From Actinomycetota bacterium (GTDB lineage: Bacteria; Actinomycetota; Actinomycetes; Nanopelagicales; Nanopelagicaceae), in NCBI GenBank assembly GCA_005800815.1, contig SYEK01000007.1:1-53567 (forward strand): a DNA stretch of 53,567 nt, written 5' to 3'. Both the position numbers and the translations under genes were made by a program. The notes beneath the pieces were generated by a model, which had not been told where the DNA came from, did not search any database, and worked only from the letters and a program-made list of their open reading frames with translations. Shown here piece by piece: positions 17,748 to 26,452 of the stretch (positions are counted from its first letter, which is position 1; every line of letters starts with the position of its first letter).

Positions 17748-18473
17748 ATGGCACGCAATGATGGTCGAGAGGTTAACTCCTTACGCACGATTAAATTTAC
17801 GCGTGGTTGGTTAGATCATGCTGAGGGCTCAGTCCTTGTCGAGTTTGGTCAGACTCGTGTCTTGTGTGTTGCCTCTTTTTCACCTGGTGTTCCACGCTGG
17901 CTCAAGGACACGGGTACAGGTTGGGTCACATCTGAGTATGCAATGTTGCCGCGAGCAACTCACACTCGCTCTGACCGGGAGAGCGTCAAGGGAAAATTAG
18001 GGGGGCGCACCCAGGAGATCTCTCGTCTTGTTGGCCGTTCACTGCGTGCAATCGTCAATACAAAAGAGCTGGGTGAAAATACCATTGTCATTGATTGTGA
18101 TGTCTTACAGGCCGATGGTGGCACGCGCACTGCAGCGATCACAGGTGCATACGTTGCATTGGCCGACGCAATCACCTGGGCCAAAGCCAAGGGACATATA
18201 AAGCTAGATGCGAATCCACTCAATGATTCGGTTGCAGCTGTCAGCGTCGGCATCATCGATGGCATAGCGATGCTAGATCTGTGCTATGAGGAGGATGTTC
18301 GCGCTGGTACTGATATGAATGTTGTTCTCGCAGGTGATGGACGTTTCATCGAGGTGCAAGGAACTGCAGAGGGCGAGCCTTTCGATCGCGCGCTCCTTGA
18401 TCAGTTATTAGATCTTGCACTCTCAGGATGCAAAGAGTTAGCGGCACTTCAAAAATCCGTACTCACGCAGTAG
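17748..18473 (+). CDS. rph: Ribonuclease PH
   Basis: RNase PH trims tRNA 3' ends by phosphorolysis. The 241-residue protein begins with the family N-terminus (RNDGR, FTRGW) and keeps the Arg-rich phosphate region [13 protein letters not shown] and the [16 protein letters not shown] sequence, whose GR(S/A)LR part is conserved. The late motif [14 protein letters not shown] is also present. GGAG precedes the ATG by 7 nt. rdgB follows after 6 nt; this pairing is common in actinobacteria. Confidence 0.96.
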   Translation: MARNDGREVNSLRTIKFTRGWLDHAEGSVLVEFGQTRVLCVASFSPGVPRWLKDTGTGWVTSEYAMLPRATHTRSDRESVKGKLGGRTQEISRLVGRSLRAIVNTKELGENTIVIDCDVLQADGGTRTAAITGAYVALADAITWAKAKGHIKLDANPLNDSVAAVSVGIIDGIAMLDLCYEEDVRAGTDMNVVLAGDGRFIEVQGTAEGEPFDRALLDQLLDLALSGCKELAALQKSVLTQ

Positions 18474-18479
18474 TTATCC

Positions 18480-19097
18480 ATGCCTAAGAAGCTTGTTATT
18501 GCAACACGTAATCGGGGAAAGATTCTCGAGTTTGTCCGGATTTTTGATGAGCTCTCAGTTGGTGCGCTTGAACTCGTGAGTATCGATGAGTTTGCAGAGT
18601 TGGTCGATGTCGAAGAGACGGGTGCAACATTTGCTGAAAACGCACTTTTGAAGGCGAGATATACGGCAAAGATGACCGGACTTCCATCGCTATCAGATGA
18701 CTCGGGTCTGTGTATCGATGCGCTAGGGGGTGCACCCGGCATATTTTCAGCTCGGTGGGCCGGTATCCACGGCGATGATAGGGCGAATGTAGATAAGGTT
18801 TTAGGTGAATTACGAGCGGTTCCTGATGGAAAAAGAGGCGCTTACTTTGTTTGTGTCTGTGCCCTGGTTATGCCCGATGGCCGTGAGGTGATTACCGAAG
18901 GGCGATTTGAGGGAAAAATCCTGCATAGCTCCATTGGAGATCAGGGCTTTGGCTACGACCCGATATTTTCACCACATGGCTTATCGATTTCTTCGGCACA
19001 AATGAGCGTGCAGGAGAAGGACTTACATAGCCACCGCGGAAAGGCACTTCGTGCAATCGCACCGCATGTCACAGAAATGCTCGGGGGTCTGGGGTAG
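18480..19097 (+). CDS. rdgB: XTP/dITP diphosphatase (RdgB/HAM1)
   Basis: This house-cleaning enzyme hydrolyses dITP and XTP to monophosphates, keeping deaminated purines out of nucleic acids. The 205-residue protein has TRNRGKILE at residues about 8-16, DDSGLCIDALGG near 72-83, GFGYDPIF near 158 and SHRGKA near 185, the full motif set of the Ham1 family. It is directly downstream of rph and likely co-translated with it. Confidence 0.95.
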   Translation: MPKKLVIATRNRGKILEFVRIFDELSVGALELVSIDEFAELVDVEETGATFAENALLKARYTAKMTGLPSLSDDSGLCIDALGGAPGIFSARWAGIHGDDRANVDKVLGELRAVPDGKRGAYFVCVCALVMPDGREVITEGRFEGKILHSSIGDQGFGYDPIFSPHGLSISSAQMSVQEKDLHSHRGKALRAIAPHVTEMLGGLG

Positions 19098-19152
19098 CCT
19101 TGAGGCATAGATGTACGTGCAGCGCGTACGAACCGCTATCCAAGGAGTCATC

Positions 19153-19914
19153 GTGGCCGTAAAGAAGAAGAGCTCAGCCAAGAGGGTCGCTAAGAAAGCC
19201 CCCGCAAAGCGTGTAGTCAAGAGAACTGCAAAGAAGAGCGTTGCGAAGAAGAGAGTCACAAAAAAGAGCACGGCAAAGCGTGTAGTGAAGAAATCAGCGG
19301 CCAAGAAGAGAGTTACCAAGAAAGCCCCTGCAAAGCGGAGTGTGAAGAGATCCACGGCTCAATCTGCAGCTCCCCGTGTGGCAGTCTCGACAACTCCAGC
19401 GACACCTCCATCTGCTGCGCTACCACCTAGGCCCATCCCCACTCCGAAGCAGGCAACCTCAGGGCGTGTAATTTTCTTAGTCGTTGCAGGAATCCTCATT
19501 CTTGCCGCGATTGTGATGTCCCAATCTGGTGGTGAGAGCGAAGATGGTGCAACACCTGCTCCATCAATGTCGCAGTCTGCCGAGCCGAGTGAATCGCCAA
19601 CTACCGAACCAACGGCGCCAGTGGCTGCTGTCGAGGCACCTTCGAAGTTTGTCGCACTTAAAAGCGCAGATGGATTGATGCTTCGCTGGGTTGCTCCCAT
19701 GGCGATGGATGGTCTTACCGGTTATAACGTTGAAATCCGAGCCAACGGGGTGGGTGACTGGTCGGTAATTGCAACAGTACCTGTTGATCAACTCACCCAG
19801 GGTGTTTCAAAGAGTGGAGATTCGGGATGGACTCAGTTCCGGGTCAGTTCTGTGTACTCTGATGGACAGAGTGCATCGGCAACTGTCTTTGGAATTCCAG
19901 GTGAGTTCAAGTAA
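19153..19914 (+). CDS. Histone-H1-like, transmembrane, fibronectin-III protein
   Basis: A 253-residue protein. The start is GTG 19153, with AAGGAG (19142-19147) 5 nt upstream. Residues 2-70 are almost entirely Lys, Ala, Arg, Val and Ser in repeats such as KKAPAKR, KRTAKK and KKRVTKK, like bacterial histone-H1 tails. A Pro-rich stretch and one hydrophobic helix (about 108-129) follow. After an acidic Ser/Glu/Pro linker, the last 85 residues resemble a fibronectin type III domain (LMLRWVAP, YNVEIRANG, TQFRVSSVY). If the helix spans the membrane, the basic tail is inside and the FnIII domain outside. I infer a link between nucleoid or acidic polymers and the envelope; the function is unknown. 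Confidence 0.6.
   Translation: MAVKKKSSAKRVAKKAPAKRVVKRTAKKSVAKKRVTKKSTAKRVVKKSAAKKRVTKKAPAKRSVKRSTAQSAAPRVAVSTTPATPPSAALPPRPIPTPKQATSGRVIFLVVAGILILAAIVMSQSGGESEDGATPAPSMSQSAEPSESPTTEPTAPVAAVEAPSKFVALKSADGLMLRWVAPMAMDGLTGYNVEIRANGVGDWSVIATVPVDQLTQGVSKSGDSGWTQFRVSSVYSDGQSASATVFGIPGEFK
19186..19350. repeat. Degenerate Lys/Ala coding repeats
   Basis: A 10-residue-scale motif recurs: aagaaagcccc(c/t)gcaaagcg occurs at about 19191 and again at about 19318, and aagagagt(c/t)ac(a/c) at about 19249 and 19306. The copies are diverged, so the duplication is older than that in the Thr/Pro arrays. Confidence 0.6.
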
Positions 19915-19924
19915 AGATTTGAAG

Positions 19925-19963
19925 AATCAGCCCTCACGCAATGCGTGGGGGCTGATTTATTTT
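19925..19963. terminator. Strong terminator between convergent genes
   Basis: A 15-bp stem (19925-19939 with 19943-19957, one G-T pair) closes on a 3-nt loop and is followed by TATTTT on the plus strand. It ends the rdgB-side transcript and may also serve the minus-strand acyltransferase. Confidence 0.9.
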
Positions 19964-19976
19964 AGATGAGGAAGTT

Positions 19977-21728
19977 TCATAGTTGAGCGGCGATAGCATC
20001 GACATAAGCGCGCACACCTGCAGGAACAAGGTGTACTCCATCTGGTGCGAAGTACTCTGGGTGCCCGGTTGAGATGGCATTCCAATCAATGACAATTGCG
20101 CCAAACTGCTGTGCATACTGGGCAATCAAGGCATTGTTGGCATCACGCCAACCGCGTGGGACTGCGGTATTGACAACAATGATCCGAGGCTGATTTTTTA
20201 CTTCGGCAAATATGGCTGCTACTTGATCCTGAGTGAGCTTGTTGTTATTGCCCAAATTAAAAATCACAGTCGAACCCACCATATTGGACTTATCCCTCAT
20301 CATGACTTCGATGAGTTCAGGGGCTTGACGCCCGATTCGAGCGTTTATCAAAGTGATATCACTTCGCATCCCTAATTCGTAGCGAATCCCAAGAATCACT
20401 GAGTCACCAGTCACCCAGAGTCCTTGCAACGCCGATGGTTCATTGTAATCGGCAGGTACCTCGCGAGTCTGGGAGAGTTCAGCCTTTATCCTCGCCATTA
20501 TGCGATCACTCTTTGCAATCGCATCGACGCTAATTGCCGTCGTAGCGCATACGAGGACAAGAATCGAAATGAGCACGAGTGATTTCTGGCGTACTTGAAC
20601 TCGTTTCGTCCGATATCTCATGCCTTTGAACCAATACTCGACCAAGCCACTTCGAATCGGAAGTTCCACCAGACGAAGAGAGATATCGGCTAAGGCAAAG
20701 ACAATAAGCAGGCGAAGGGAGGTCAGCGCCCAAGCAGAGCCATCAATGTCCACGGCAGGGCGTGTGAGCTGGAAAACAACCCAATGCCACAAATAGATGG
20801 CATATGACCGCTCTCCAATCCAAACAGCGACCTTGCTGCTCAGAACCGGTGCAAAGCGCGAGGCGGGATGCACAATCGAGGTGATGATCGCACAGCCGAA
20901 CACTCCAGCTAATGGGAAGGCTAATTTGTAGAGCGTTGGATCACTCTCATCGATAAAGAGAAATGTGGCAATCATTCCAACGAAGCCAAAGATTCCGATT
21001 CCATCGATGAAATCCTGTGCCCGTTTCTCGACATCTTCCTTGAGATTTTGTGGAATCCAACTAACGGCCAAAGCAGCACCCAGGAATAATCCAATACTGT
21101 GCGTATCGGTACCAAAGTAGACATGGCTGATTGAGGATGTATTCGCCTCATCGACTTGATAAGAGACGACCAAGAGGGTGATTCCCGATACGGCAGCGAT
21201 GAATAGTGCAGCGCCAGGAATTTTCCCCTTTCCTAAGTAACGCAGGATAAGAAGCAAAATCAATGGCCACATGAGATAGAACTGGGCTTCGACTCCGAGT
21301 GACCACGTGTGCTGCAAAAGTGCTGGACGGGCGATTGAATCGAAGTAATCAGTGTTTCGAAATACTAACCACCAGTTCATTGTCCCTGAGAGAGAAAAGG
21401 GTGCATCACTGACAAATCGCCGCATTGTCTCGGGTGCCCAGATTCCGATATAGAAAGCGGTTGTGATCACCATGAAGATAAGGGGTGGAAGTAATCTGCG
21501 GACCCTTGCCTTGTAAAAGGCACGAAGATCCAGACCTCCGCTTCGGGCGATTGAGTCCAAGATGAGCCGTGTGATCACATAGCCAGAGATCACAAAGAAG
21601 AGATCTACTCCCAGGAAACCTCCGGGAATCCAGGAGAAACCCAGGTGGTAGAGCATGACTGCAATGACGGCCAGTCCTCGCAGGCCATCGATGGCAGGGA
21701 TATATCGGATACTGCGGGCTGTGGCCAT
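19977..21728 (-). CDS. OafA/YrhL-type acyltransferase with SGNH domain
   Basis: Members of this family O-acetylate cell-surface sugars. The 583-residue protein opens with YIPAIDGLRGLAVIAVMLYHLG, the acyltransferase-3 signature with its catalytic His, and has about ten membrane helices to residue 400. The C-terminal part is an SGNH-type domain: TGDSVILG is the first block (Ser nucleophile) and PDGVHL the last block with Asp and His. This fusion is typical of peptidoglycan or exopolysaccharide O-acetyltransferases. The substrate is unknown. It is downstream of the coiled-coil gene by 6 nt, suggesting one transcript. Confidence 0.9.
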   Translation of the reverse strand: MATARSIRYIPAIDGLRGLAVIAVMLYHLGFSWIPGGFLGVDLFFVISGYVITRLILDSIARSGGLDLRAFYKARVRRLLPPLIFMVITTAFYIGIWAPETMRRFVSDAPFSLSGTMNWWLVFRNTDYFDSIARPALLQHTWSLGVEAQFYLMWPLILLLILRYLGKGKIPGAALFIAAVSGITLLVVSYQVDEANTSSISHVYFGTDTHSIGLFLGAALAVSWIPQNLKEDVEKRAQDFIDGIGIFGFVGMIATFLFIDESDPTLYKLAFPLAGVFGCAIITSIVHPASRFAPVLSSKVAVWIGERSYAIYLWHWVVFQLTRPAVDIDGSAWALTSLRLLIVFALADISLRLVELPIRSGLVEYWFKGMRYRTKRVQVRQKSLVLISILVLVCATTAISVDAIAKSDRIMARIKAELSQTREVPADYNEPSALQGLWVTGDSVILGIRYELGMRSDITLINARIGRQAPELIEVMMRDKSNMVGSTVIFNLGNNNKLTQDQVAAIFAEVKNQPRIIVVNTAVPRGWRDANNALIAQYAQQFGAIVIDWNAISTGHPEYFAPDGVHLVPAGVRAYVDAIAAQL

Positions 21729-21734
21729 AACTTT

Positions 21735-22565
21735 CTACTTACGTGCTGAGGATTTCTTTGCAGAGACTCTCTTTACCGGCTTTTTAACCAGCTTTTTCCC
21801 CGTCTTTTTAGTGATTTTCTTCGGCGCATCGATTGCCGATTTAGTGCGCTCACTTTTAACCCTTATTGGTCCTGTATCGATGATTGTGTCATCTGAATTT
21901 AAATTCTCAATGACACTCTTTTGGAGCTCAGATAAGCGAGTAAAGGCCGACTCCAGTCGTATTCTTGATTGATTGATGGCACCTTGCGCTGCATCGAGTG
22001 ATTGAGTCTGTATCTTGTAGAGACGTTCGGCTTCAGCAATCACACCGCCCAGCCACTGGCGATAATTGGAGACCTTGTGCGTTGCACTACCGATGATGCG
22101 CTCACCCTCGCGACGTGCAGCCAAGGTAAGGGATGTGGCCTCACGCTTTTTCGAATCAATTAACGCCTCGGCCTCAGTCTCGGCCTGGGCGAGCATCTGA
22201 GCAGCCTCATCCTCTGCCGCTGAAATGTACTTTCGACCACGAGACTCTGCCCCACTTAGAATCGATCGTGCCTTTGAGTCAGCGGCCTCGATCTCCTCTT
22301 TGGTTATGCGGTTGGTCTCTGCGACCAAACGAGAGGCGATTGAGTGAGCTTTGCTCTCACGGGCTTGGGCTGACTTAATCATCGCCATTGCAGTCTCGGT
22401 TGCAAGTATTTCAAACTCTTCTTTGCTTAAGCCTGTAATATCCCTGCGAGAGCGCAGATCGGCTAACTGAGATTCAAGTTCGCGAATTCGATCAAGGGAC
22501 GAAGGTTGATTTGGCTCTTCACCCTTAAATCCAACCCAGTTTAAAAATGAGCTTTTCTCGGCCAT
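21735..22565 (-). CDS. Coiled-coil protein with basic H1-like tail
   Basis: A 276-residue protein. Residues about 24-220 are rich in Ala, Glu, Arg and Lys in heptad-like order (ESQLADLRSRRD, AEDEAAQMLAQAETEAEALID), which predicts a long coiled coil similar in style to DivIVA/FilP proteins. The last 45 residues are Lys-rich (KKITKKTGKK, KKPVKRVSAKKSSARK) and resemble the tail of the protein at 19153. There is no signal peptide. I infer a cytoplasmic scaffold that binds DNA or another acidic partner. No close family is recognised. Confidence 0.6.
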   Translation of the reverse strand: MAEKSSFLNWVGFKGEEPNQPSSLDRIRELESQLADLRSRRDITGLSKEEFEILATETAMAMIKSAQARESKAHSIASRLVAETNRITKEEIEAADSKARSILSGAESRGRKYISAAEDEAAQMLAQAETEAEALIDSKKREATSLTLAARREGERIIGSATHKVSNYRQWLGGVIAEAERLYKIQTQSLDAAQGAINQSRIRLESAFTRLSELQKSVIENLNSDDTIIDTGPIRVKSERTKSAIDAPKKITKKTGKKLVKKPVKRVSAKKSSARK

Positions 22566-22609
22566 GATTTACCCCGCGATCCCTTAGAGCCCTAGGTTAG
22601 AGCAGTGCC

Positions 22610-23254
22610 CTACTTACTGTAAATCGCCACCGAGATGGCCACATACTGTGAGATCCATGCCGCAAGGACGAATATGTGGAAAAGCTCGTGAAAGCCGAAG
22701 TATTTTGCGTCGCGACCCGGGCGTTTGAGGGCGTAGAAAATTGCGCCCGCTGAATAAAACAGGCCCCCAATGATGATGGGAAGTAGTACCCAAAGACCAC
22801 CGGTTCGGTAGAGCTGTGGCATATAGGCGATAGCGACCCAGCCCAGGAGTAAGTAATTGGCAACGTAGAGCCAGCGAGGCGCATTCAACCAGAAGATTCG
22901 CATTGCAACCCCTGCAGATGCTCCAATCCACACGAGTGATAAAAGTATTGTCCGATCAGGCCCATCTAATAATGCAACGGCAAATGGAGTGTAGGAACCA
23001 GCGATCAAGAGATTTATATTTGCATGGTCAAGACGCCGCCAGATCTTCTTTTTCGCCGGTACCCAGGGAACGCGGTGATACACCGCCGAGACGCTAAAGA
23101 GCAAGATTGCCGTCACAGAGTAAATTGCGACGGCAAACTTCAAGGAGGATTCGCTGAGAATGAATAGAACGAGAGATGCAATGATGACCACAGGAGTTGC
23201 ACCCAGGTGAAACCAGCCCCGCAGTTTTGGCGGCAAGACTTCTTGTGAGGTCAT
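22610..23254 (-). CDS. Hemolysin III / TrhA family membrane protein
   Basis: A 214-residue protein with seven predicted membrane helices, related to the PAQR/adiponectin receptor superfamily. The zinc-site residues of the family are present: S56 and H60 (SAVYH), D76 (LDHANI) and the HELFH pair H189 and H193. The hemolysin name is historical; bacterial members have been linked to membrane-lipid homeostasis. A TAGGCT box 6 nt before the ATG may be its -10. It is in line with the coiled-coil gene and separated by 44 bp. Confidence 0.88.
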   Translation of the reverse strand: MTSQEVLPPKLRGWFHLGATPVVIIASLVLFILSESSLKFAVAIYSVTAILLFSVSAVYHRVPWVPAKKKIWRRLDHANINLLIAGSYTPFAVALLDGPDRTILLSLVWIGASAGVAMRIFWLNAPRWLYVANYLLLGWVAIAYMPQLYRTGGLWVLLPIIIGGLFYSAGAIFYALKRPGRDAKYFGFHELFHIFVLAAWISQYVAISVAIYSK

Positions 23255-23292
23255 GTCAATAGCCTAGGACTAATCTCGTATTTTTGGAGAAT

Positions 23293-24519
23293 TTATATTC
23301 CAGTATTGATCAATTTTAGCTCGCGCACGGATCTGACCAATAACACAAGGAGTGCCGCCACCAAGGTGATTACTCCTGCGACCAATATGACCCTGTGTAC
23401 TCCAAAGTACATCGCCAATGGCCCAGCGATTACGATTCCCATCGGCGCAAGGGCATAAGAGCCAAATGCATCATAGGCATTTACCCGTGAGAATGACTCT
23501 TCAGGAATATGGGTCTGCATTGTTGTGCTCCAATTGACTGTGTAGATCTCAATTGCCATACCAGCCAAAAAAGCAGTAATGATCGTCAGTGGGAGTGGTG
23601 CACGCATGGCTAAAGAGAACTCCCAAACAGTTGAGATCGCAGTGATGATCATCGCGAAAAACATGGGTCGATTGAACTGGAGTTTGAGCGCGATAAATCC
23701 GCCACAAACCATTCCTAGGGTGAGTCCGGCAAGGTTGAATGACCAGTTGCGAGGACCATCTAGCCCCTCATTGAATGCAAGTGGGCCTAAAATTTGAATG
23801 AGTGCCTCAGAGCTGGCGTTAATCCCAGTGAAGGCAATGACCATGGCCACTAACCAGGTGCGGGATTTGAACTCATACCAACCATCTCGTAATTCACTAA
23901 AAAGACTAGTACGAAGATGAGGTTCTGCAGTCCCAACATCAAGTCGCCATAATAGAACACCGGCGATAAAAAAAGAGAGAGCATCAATGAACAAGGCCCA
24001 TCCAGATCCAAAGAGAGTGACCAAAGTCCCACCCAATAATGCACCGAGAACAAAACCAAAATTACTCAGTAGTCCAAGGACAGCATTACCATCATTGAGT
24101 TTTTCCTTTGGAACTACAGCCGGGAGAACACCTAACATCGCCGGCCACCACAGGGAATTGAGAACCCCAAAGAGAAAGCCCATCAGGACCAGGAGAGGCA
24201 CCGAGGCAAATCCTAGGAGAAAGGATGCCGCACTCACTGCGACAAAAATGCTCCCGAGCATATCTGTCCCACCCACGATTCGATTTCGCTTGAATCTATC
24301 CCCGATCACACCACCGAAGAGCATGAGGGCAATCATTGGAAATATGTTTGCCGACATCACAAGACTGAGATCTTTTGCATCGGAGCCATCAAGGCCAAGA
24401 ACACCGTAGGCAAGTGCTATGGGGGCGAGTCCGTTTCCAATATTGGAGATGAAACGTGCGCAGATTAGGGGCAAAAAACCCTTATACACAATGAGTTCGC
24501 GCATTTGGGTTGTGATCAT
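23293..24519 (-). CDS. Major facilitator superfamily transporter
   Basis: A 408-residue protein with about 12 hydrophobic helices. GGVIGDRFKRNR at about 74-85 is the MFS loop 2-3 signature (GxxxDRxxRR). The overall pattern resembles the MFS_3/enterobactin-exporter-like drug exporters. The substrate cannot be read from sequence. A TATACT box lies 6 nt before the ATG, without a ribosome-binding site. It is divergent from the DUF885 gene across 51 bp. Confidence 0.88.
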   Translation of the reverse strand: MITTQMRELIVYKGFLPLICARFISNIGNGLAPIALAYGVLGLDGSDAKDLSLVMSANIFPMIALMLFGGVIGDRFKRNRIVGGTDMLGSIFVAVSAASFLLGFASVPLLVLMGFLFGVLNSLWWPAMLGVLPAVVPKEKLNDGNAVLGLLSNFGFVLGALLGGTLVTLFGSGWALFIDALSFFIAGVLLWRLDVGTAEPHLRTSLFSELRDGWYEFKSRTWLVAMVIAFTGINASSEALIQILGPLAFNEGLDGPRNWSFNLAGLTLGMVCGGFIALKLQFNRPMFFAMIITAISTVWEFSLAMRAPLPLTIITAFLAGMAIEIYTVNWSTTMQTHIPEESFSRVNAYDAFGSYALAPMGIVIAGPLAMYFGVHRVILVAGVITLVAALLVLLVRSVRELKLINTGI

Positions 24520-24525
24520 TTTAAA

Positions 24526-24531
24526 AGTATA
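24526..24531 (-). promoter_or_regulatory. Candidate -10 box of the MFS gene
   Basis: TATACT on the minus strand ends 6 nt before the ATG at 24519. TTGAAA lies upstream but only 14 nt away, so the -35 is unclear. Confidence 0.4.
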
Positions 24532-24535
24532 TCTC

Positions 24536-24564
24536 TCGACAAAGGTTTCAAGCTCTGATAAGAA
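24536..24564 (+). promoter_or_regulatory. Candidate promoter of the DUF885 gene
   Basis: TCGACA (24536-24541) and TAAGAA (24559-24564) are 17 nt apart, and the -10 ends 6 nt before the ATG at 24571. This again fits a leaderless message. Confidence 0.4.
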
Positions 24565-24570
24565 TCACCC

Positions 24571-26220
24571 ATGAAACATCGCTCCGAAATCTTCGAACTC
24601 AGCAATACTTATATCGATCAGGAAGCCGAACTGAGCCCCATGAGTTGCACCTACCTCGGAAATGGGTTGAACCAGGACAAGTTGGATGATTTCTCTTTGG
24701 CTGGCGCTGAAATCGCTGCGGATTTAACGCGTAAGACTCTAGATAAACTTAAGAAGCTTCAACCCATTGATGAGATCGATCGGATTGCAAAGACAGTCAT
24801 GATTGAGCGACTTGAATCTGGCCTGGCTCTGCATGATAGTCAAGAGTCATTTGTCCTCTGGAATGTACTGACATCACCACCCTCTAATGTTCGCTCAATA
24901 TTTGAGTTGATGCCAAAAAATACTCCACAGGATTTTGAAAATATCGCAAAACGTCTTGAAGCCGTTGATGGGGCATACAAGTCGTGGTGTGAAACCATAA
25001 TGAGTGTTGCAAAGAGCGGAAAGACAACTGCTCAACGCCAAGTCAACGGCGTTATCGAGCAGTTAGAGAGTTATGCAAATGGTGGATACAGCGCCATGTG
25101 TAAGAACTTTGACGCTGAAGGTAAGCACCCGGCGATACATATCGCGGCAAAGCAGGCCGAGAGAGCCTCTGCCCAGACGGCACACTTTCTTCGTACTCAG
25201 TATTTGACCATTGCAACTCCCCTCGATGCTGTTGGCGCAGATCGTTATGCAGTCTGGGCTCGGTACTTCACAGGGGCACAGTTGGATCTGCGCGCAACTT
25301 ACGAGTGGGGAGTCGCGGATTTGAAGGCGATCAATGATCGGATGTGGGTTCTTGCCGAAGAGATTAAGCCCGGGGCAAAGAGCCTGCGCGAGGTCGCCGA
25401 TGTCTTAGATCATGATCCCCGTTATGTAATTAAGGGTAAGGAGAATGTCATCAAGTACCTGCAGGAGTTCACAGATGCTGCGATGGCGCGCATGGATGGT
25501 GAGTTCTTCGAAATCGATGAACGAATCAAAAAATGTGAAGCACGTCTTGCCCCGGAGGGCAGTGCATCGGCGCCGTATTACAACCCTCCATCAGAGGATC
25601 TCACTCGGCCAGGCACCACATGGATTCCGATGCTCGGCAAGGACGAGGTGAGTAGTTGGCACCTAGTCTCAACCTGGTATCACGAGGCTGTGCCGGGACA
25701 TCACTTACAGGTTGCAACGGTGACGATTGAAAAAGAGCGTTTGAGTCGCTTTCAACGCACCGCTGCATGGATAAGTGGTTATGGGGAGGGCTGGGCGCTC
25801 TATGCAGAGCGCTTTATGAATGAACTCGGCGCATTCGATGAAGCGGGAATCGAGATGGGATATCTATCGGCGCAGGCTCTGCGGGCAGCGAGGATAGTCG
25901 TCGATATCGGTATGCACCTGGGATACAGTGATCTCGATGGGACCCCTTGGGATGCCCGGAGCGCCCGCAAGCTCCTTAATGAACAGGCATTGCTCGATGA
26001 TGCTCACTCTCTGAGTGAGACGGATCGTTACTTGGGTTGGCCCGGTCAGGCCATCTCCTACAAAGTGGGCGAGCGGGTCTGGATGAGTGCTCGCGAAGAT
26101 GCCAAGGCGCGCCTGGGCGCTAGCTTTGATGTGAAGAGGTTTCATACCTATGCCCTAAAGATCGGCCCAATGGGCCTTGACCCCTTTGCCACCGAGATGG
26201 CGAAATGGGATGGGCGATAA
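24571..26220 (+). CDS. DUF885 family putative metallopeptidase
   Basis: A 549-residue cytoplasmic protein. The family signature HEAVPGHHLQ lies at 371-380 with H371, E372, H377 and H378 as probable zinc ligands and base, and GEGWALYAERF follows near residue 408. DUF885 proteins are related to zinc peptidases of the M32/M3-like fold and are thought to cut peptides. No signal peptide is seen. The substrate is unknown. It precedes the rhodopsin gene by 232 bp, with no sign that they share function. Confidence 0.88.
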   Translation: MKHRSEIFELSNTYIDQEAELSPMSCTYLGNGLNQDKLDDFSLAGAEIAADLTRKTLDKLKKLQPIDEIDRIAKTVMIERLESGLALHDSQESFVLWNVLTSPPSNVRSIFELMPKNTPQDFENIAKRLEAVDGAYKSWCETIMSVAKSGKTTAQRQVNGVIEQLESYANGGYSAMCKNFDAEGKHPAIHIAAKQAERASAQTAHFLRTQYLTIATPLDAVGADRYAVWARYFTGAQLDLRATYEWGVADLKAINDRMWVLAEEIKPGAKSLREVADVLDHDPRYVIKGKENVIKYLQEFTDAAMARMDGEFFEIDERIKKCEARLAPEGSASAPYYNPPSEDLTRPGTTWIPMLGKDEVSSWHLVSTWYHEAVPGHHLQVATVTIEKERLSRFQRTAAWISGYGEGWALYAERFMNELGAFDEAGIEMGYLSAQALRAARIVVDIGMHLGYSDLDGTPWDARSARKLLNEQALLDDAHSLSETDRYLGWPGQAISYKVGERVWMSAREDAKARLGASFDVKRFHTYALKIGPMGLDPFATEMAKWDGR

Positions 26221-26452
26221 CCCTGCAAAGTAGCCCTACAAAGCCCTAGAAATCGGCATGTGTGGGGGATTGGGATGGATCTATCACAGAATTTCTGGGC
26301 AAATCTCGGTGATTCCCCTTGAACTGGCCCCTCGATGAGTCCACACTTATGAGCGCGAAAGGTCAATGGGGCTCCTCGAGGTCCTCAATGGCTGGGAAGG
26401 TTCCGGGCCTCAAACGGGGCTCGGGAGTAAACACTTACGGAGGCATCTATAC

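Noticed and set aside
23987-24409. 140-codon plus-strand frame
   Set aside because: It is a Pro/Arg-rich shadow of the MFS gene.
26366-26452. 29-residue N-terminal extension of the rhodopsin
   Set aside because: The good ribosome-binding site fits ATG 26453, and the extension has no match to rhodopsin N-termini.
26221-26452. Possible promoter or riboswitch before the rhodopsin
   Set aside because: A TTGAAC is present but no -10 at proper spacing; I saw no convincing conserved fold.
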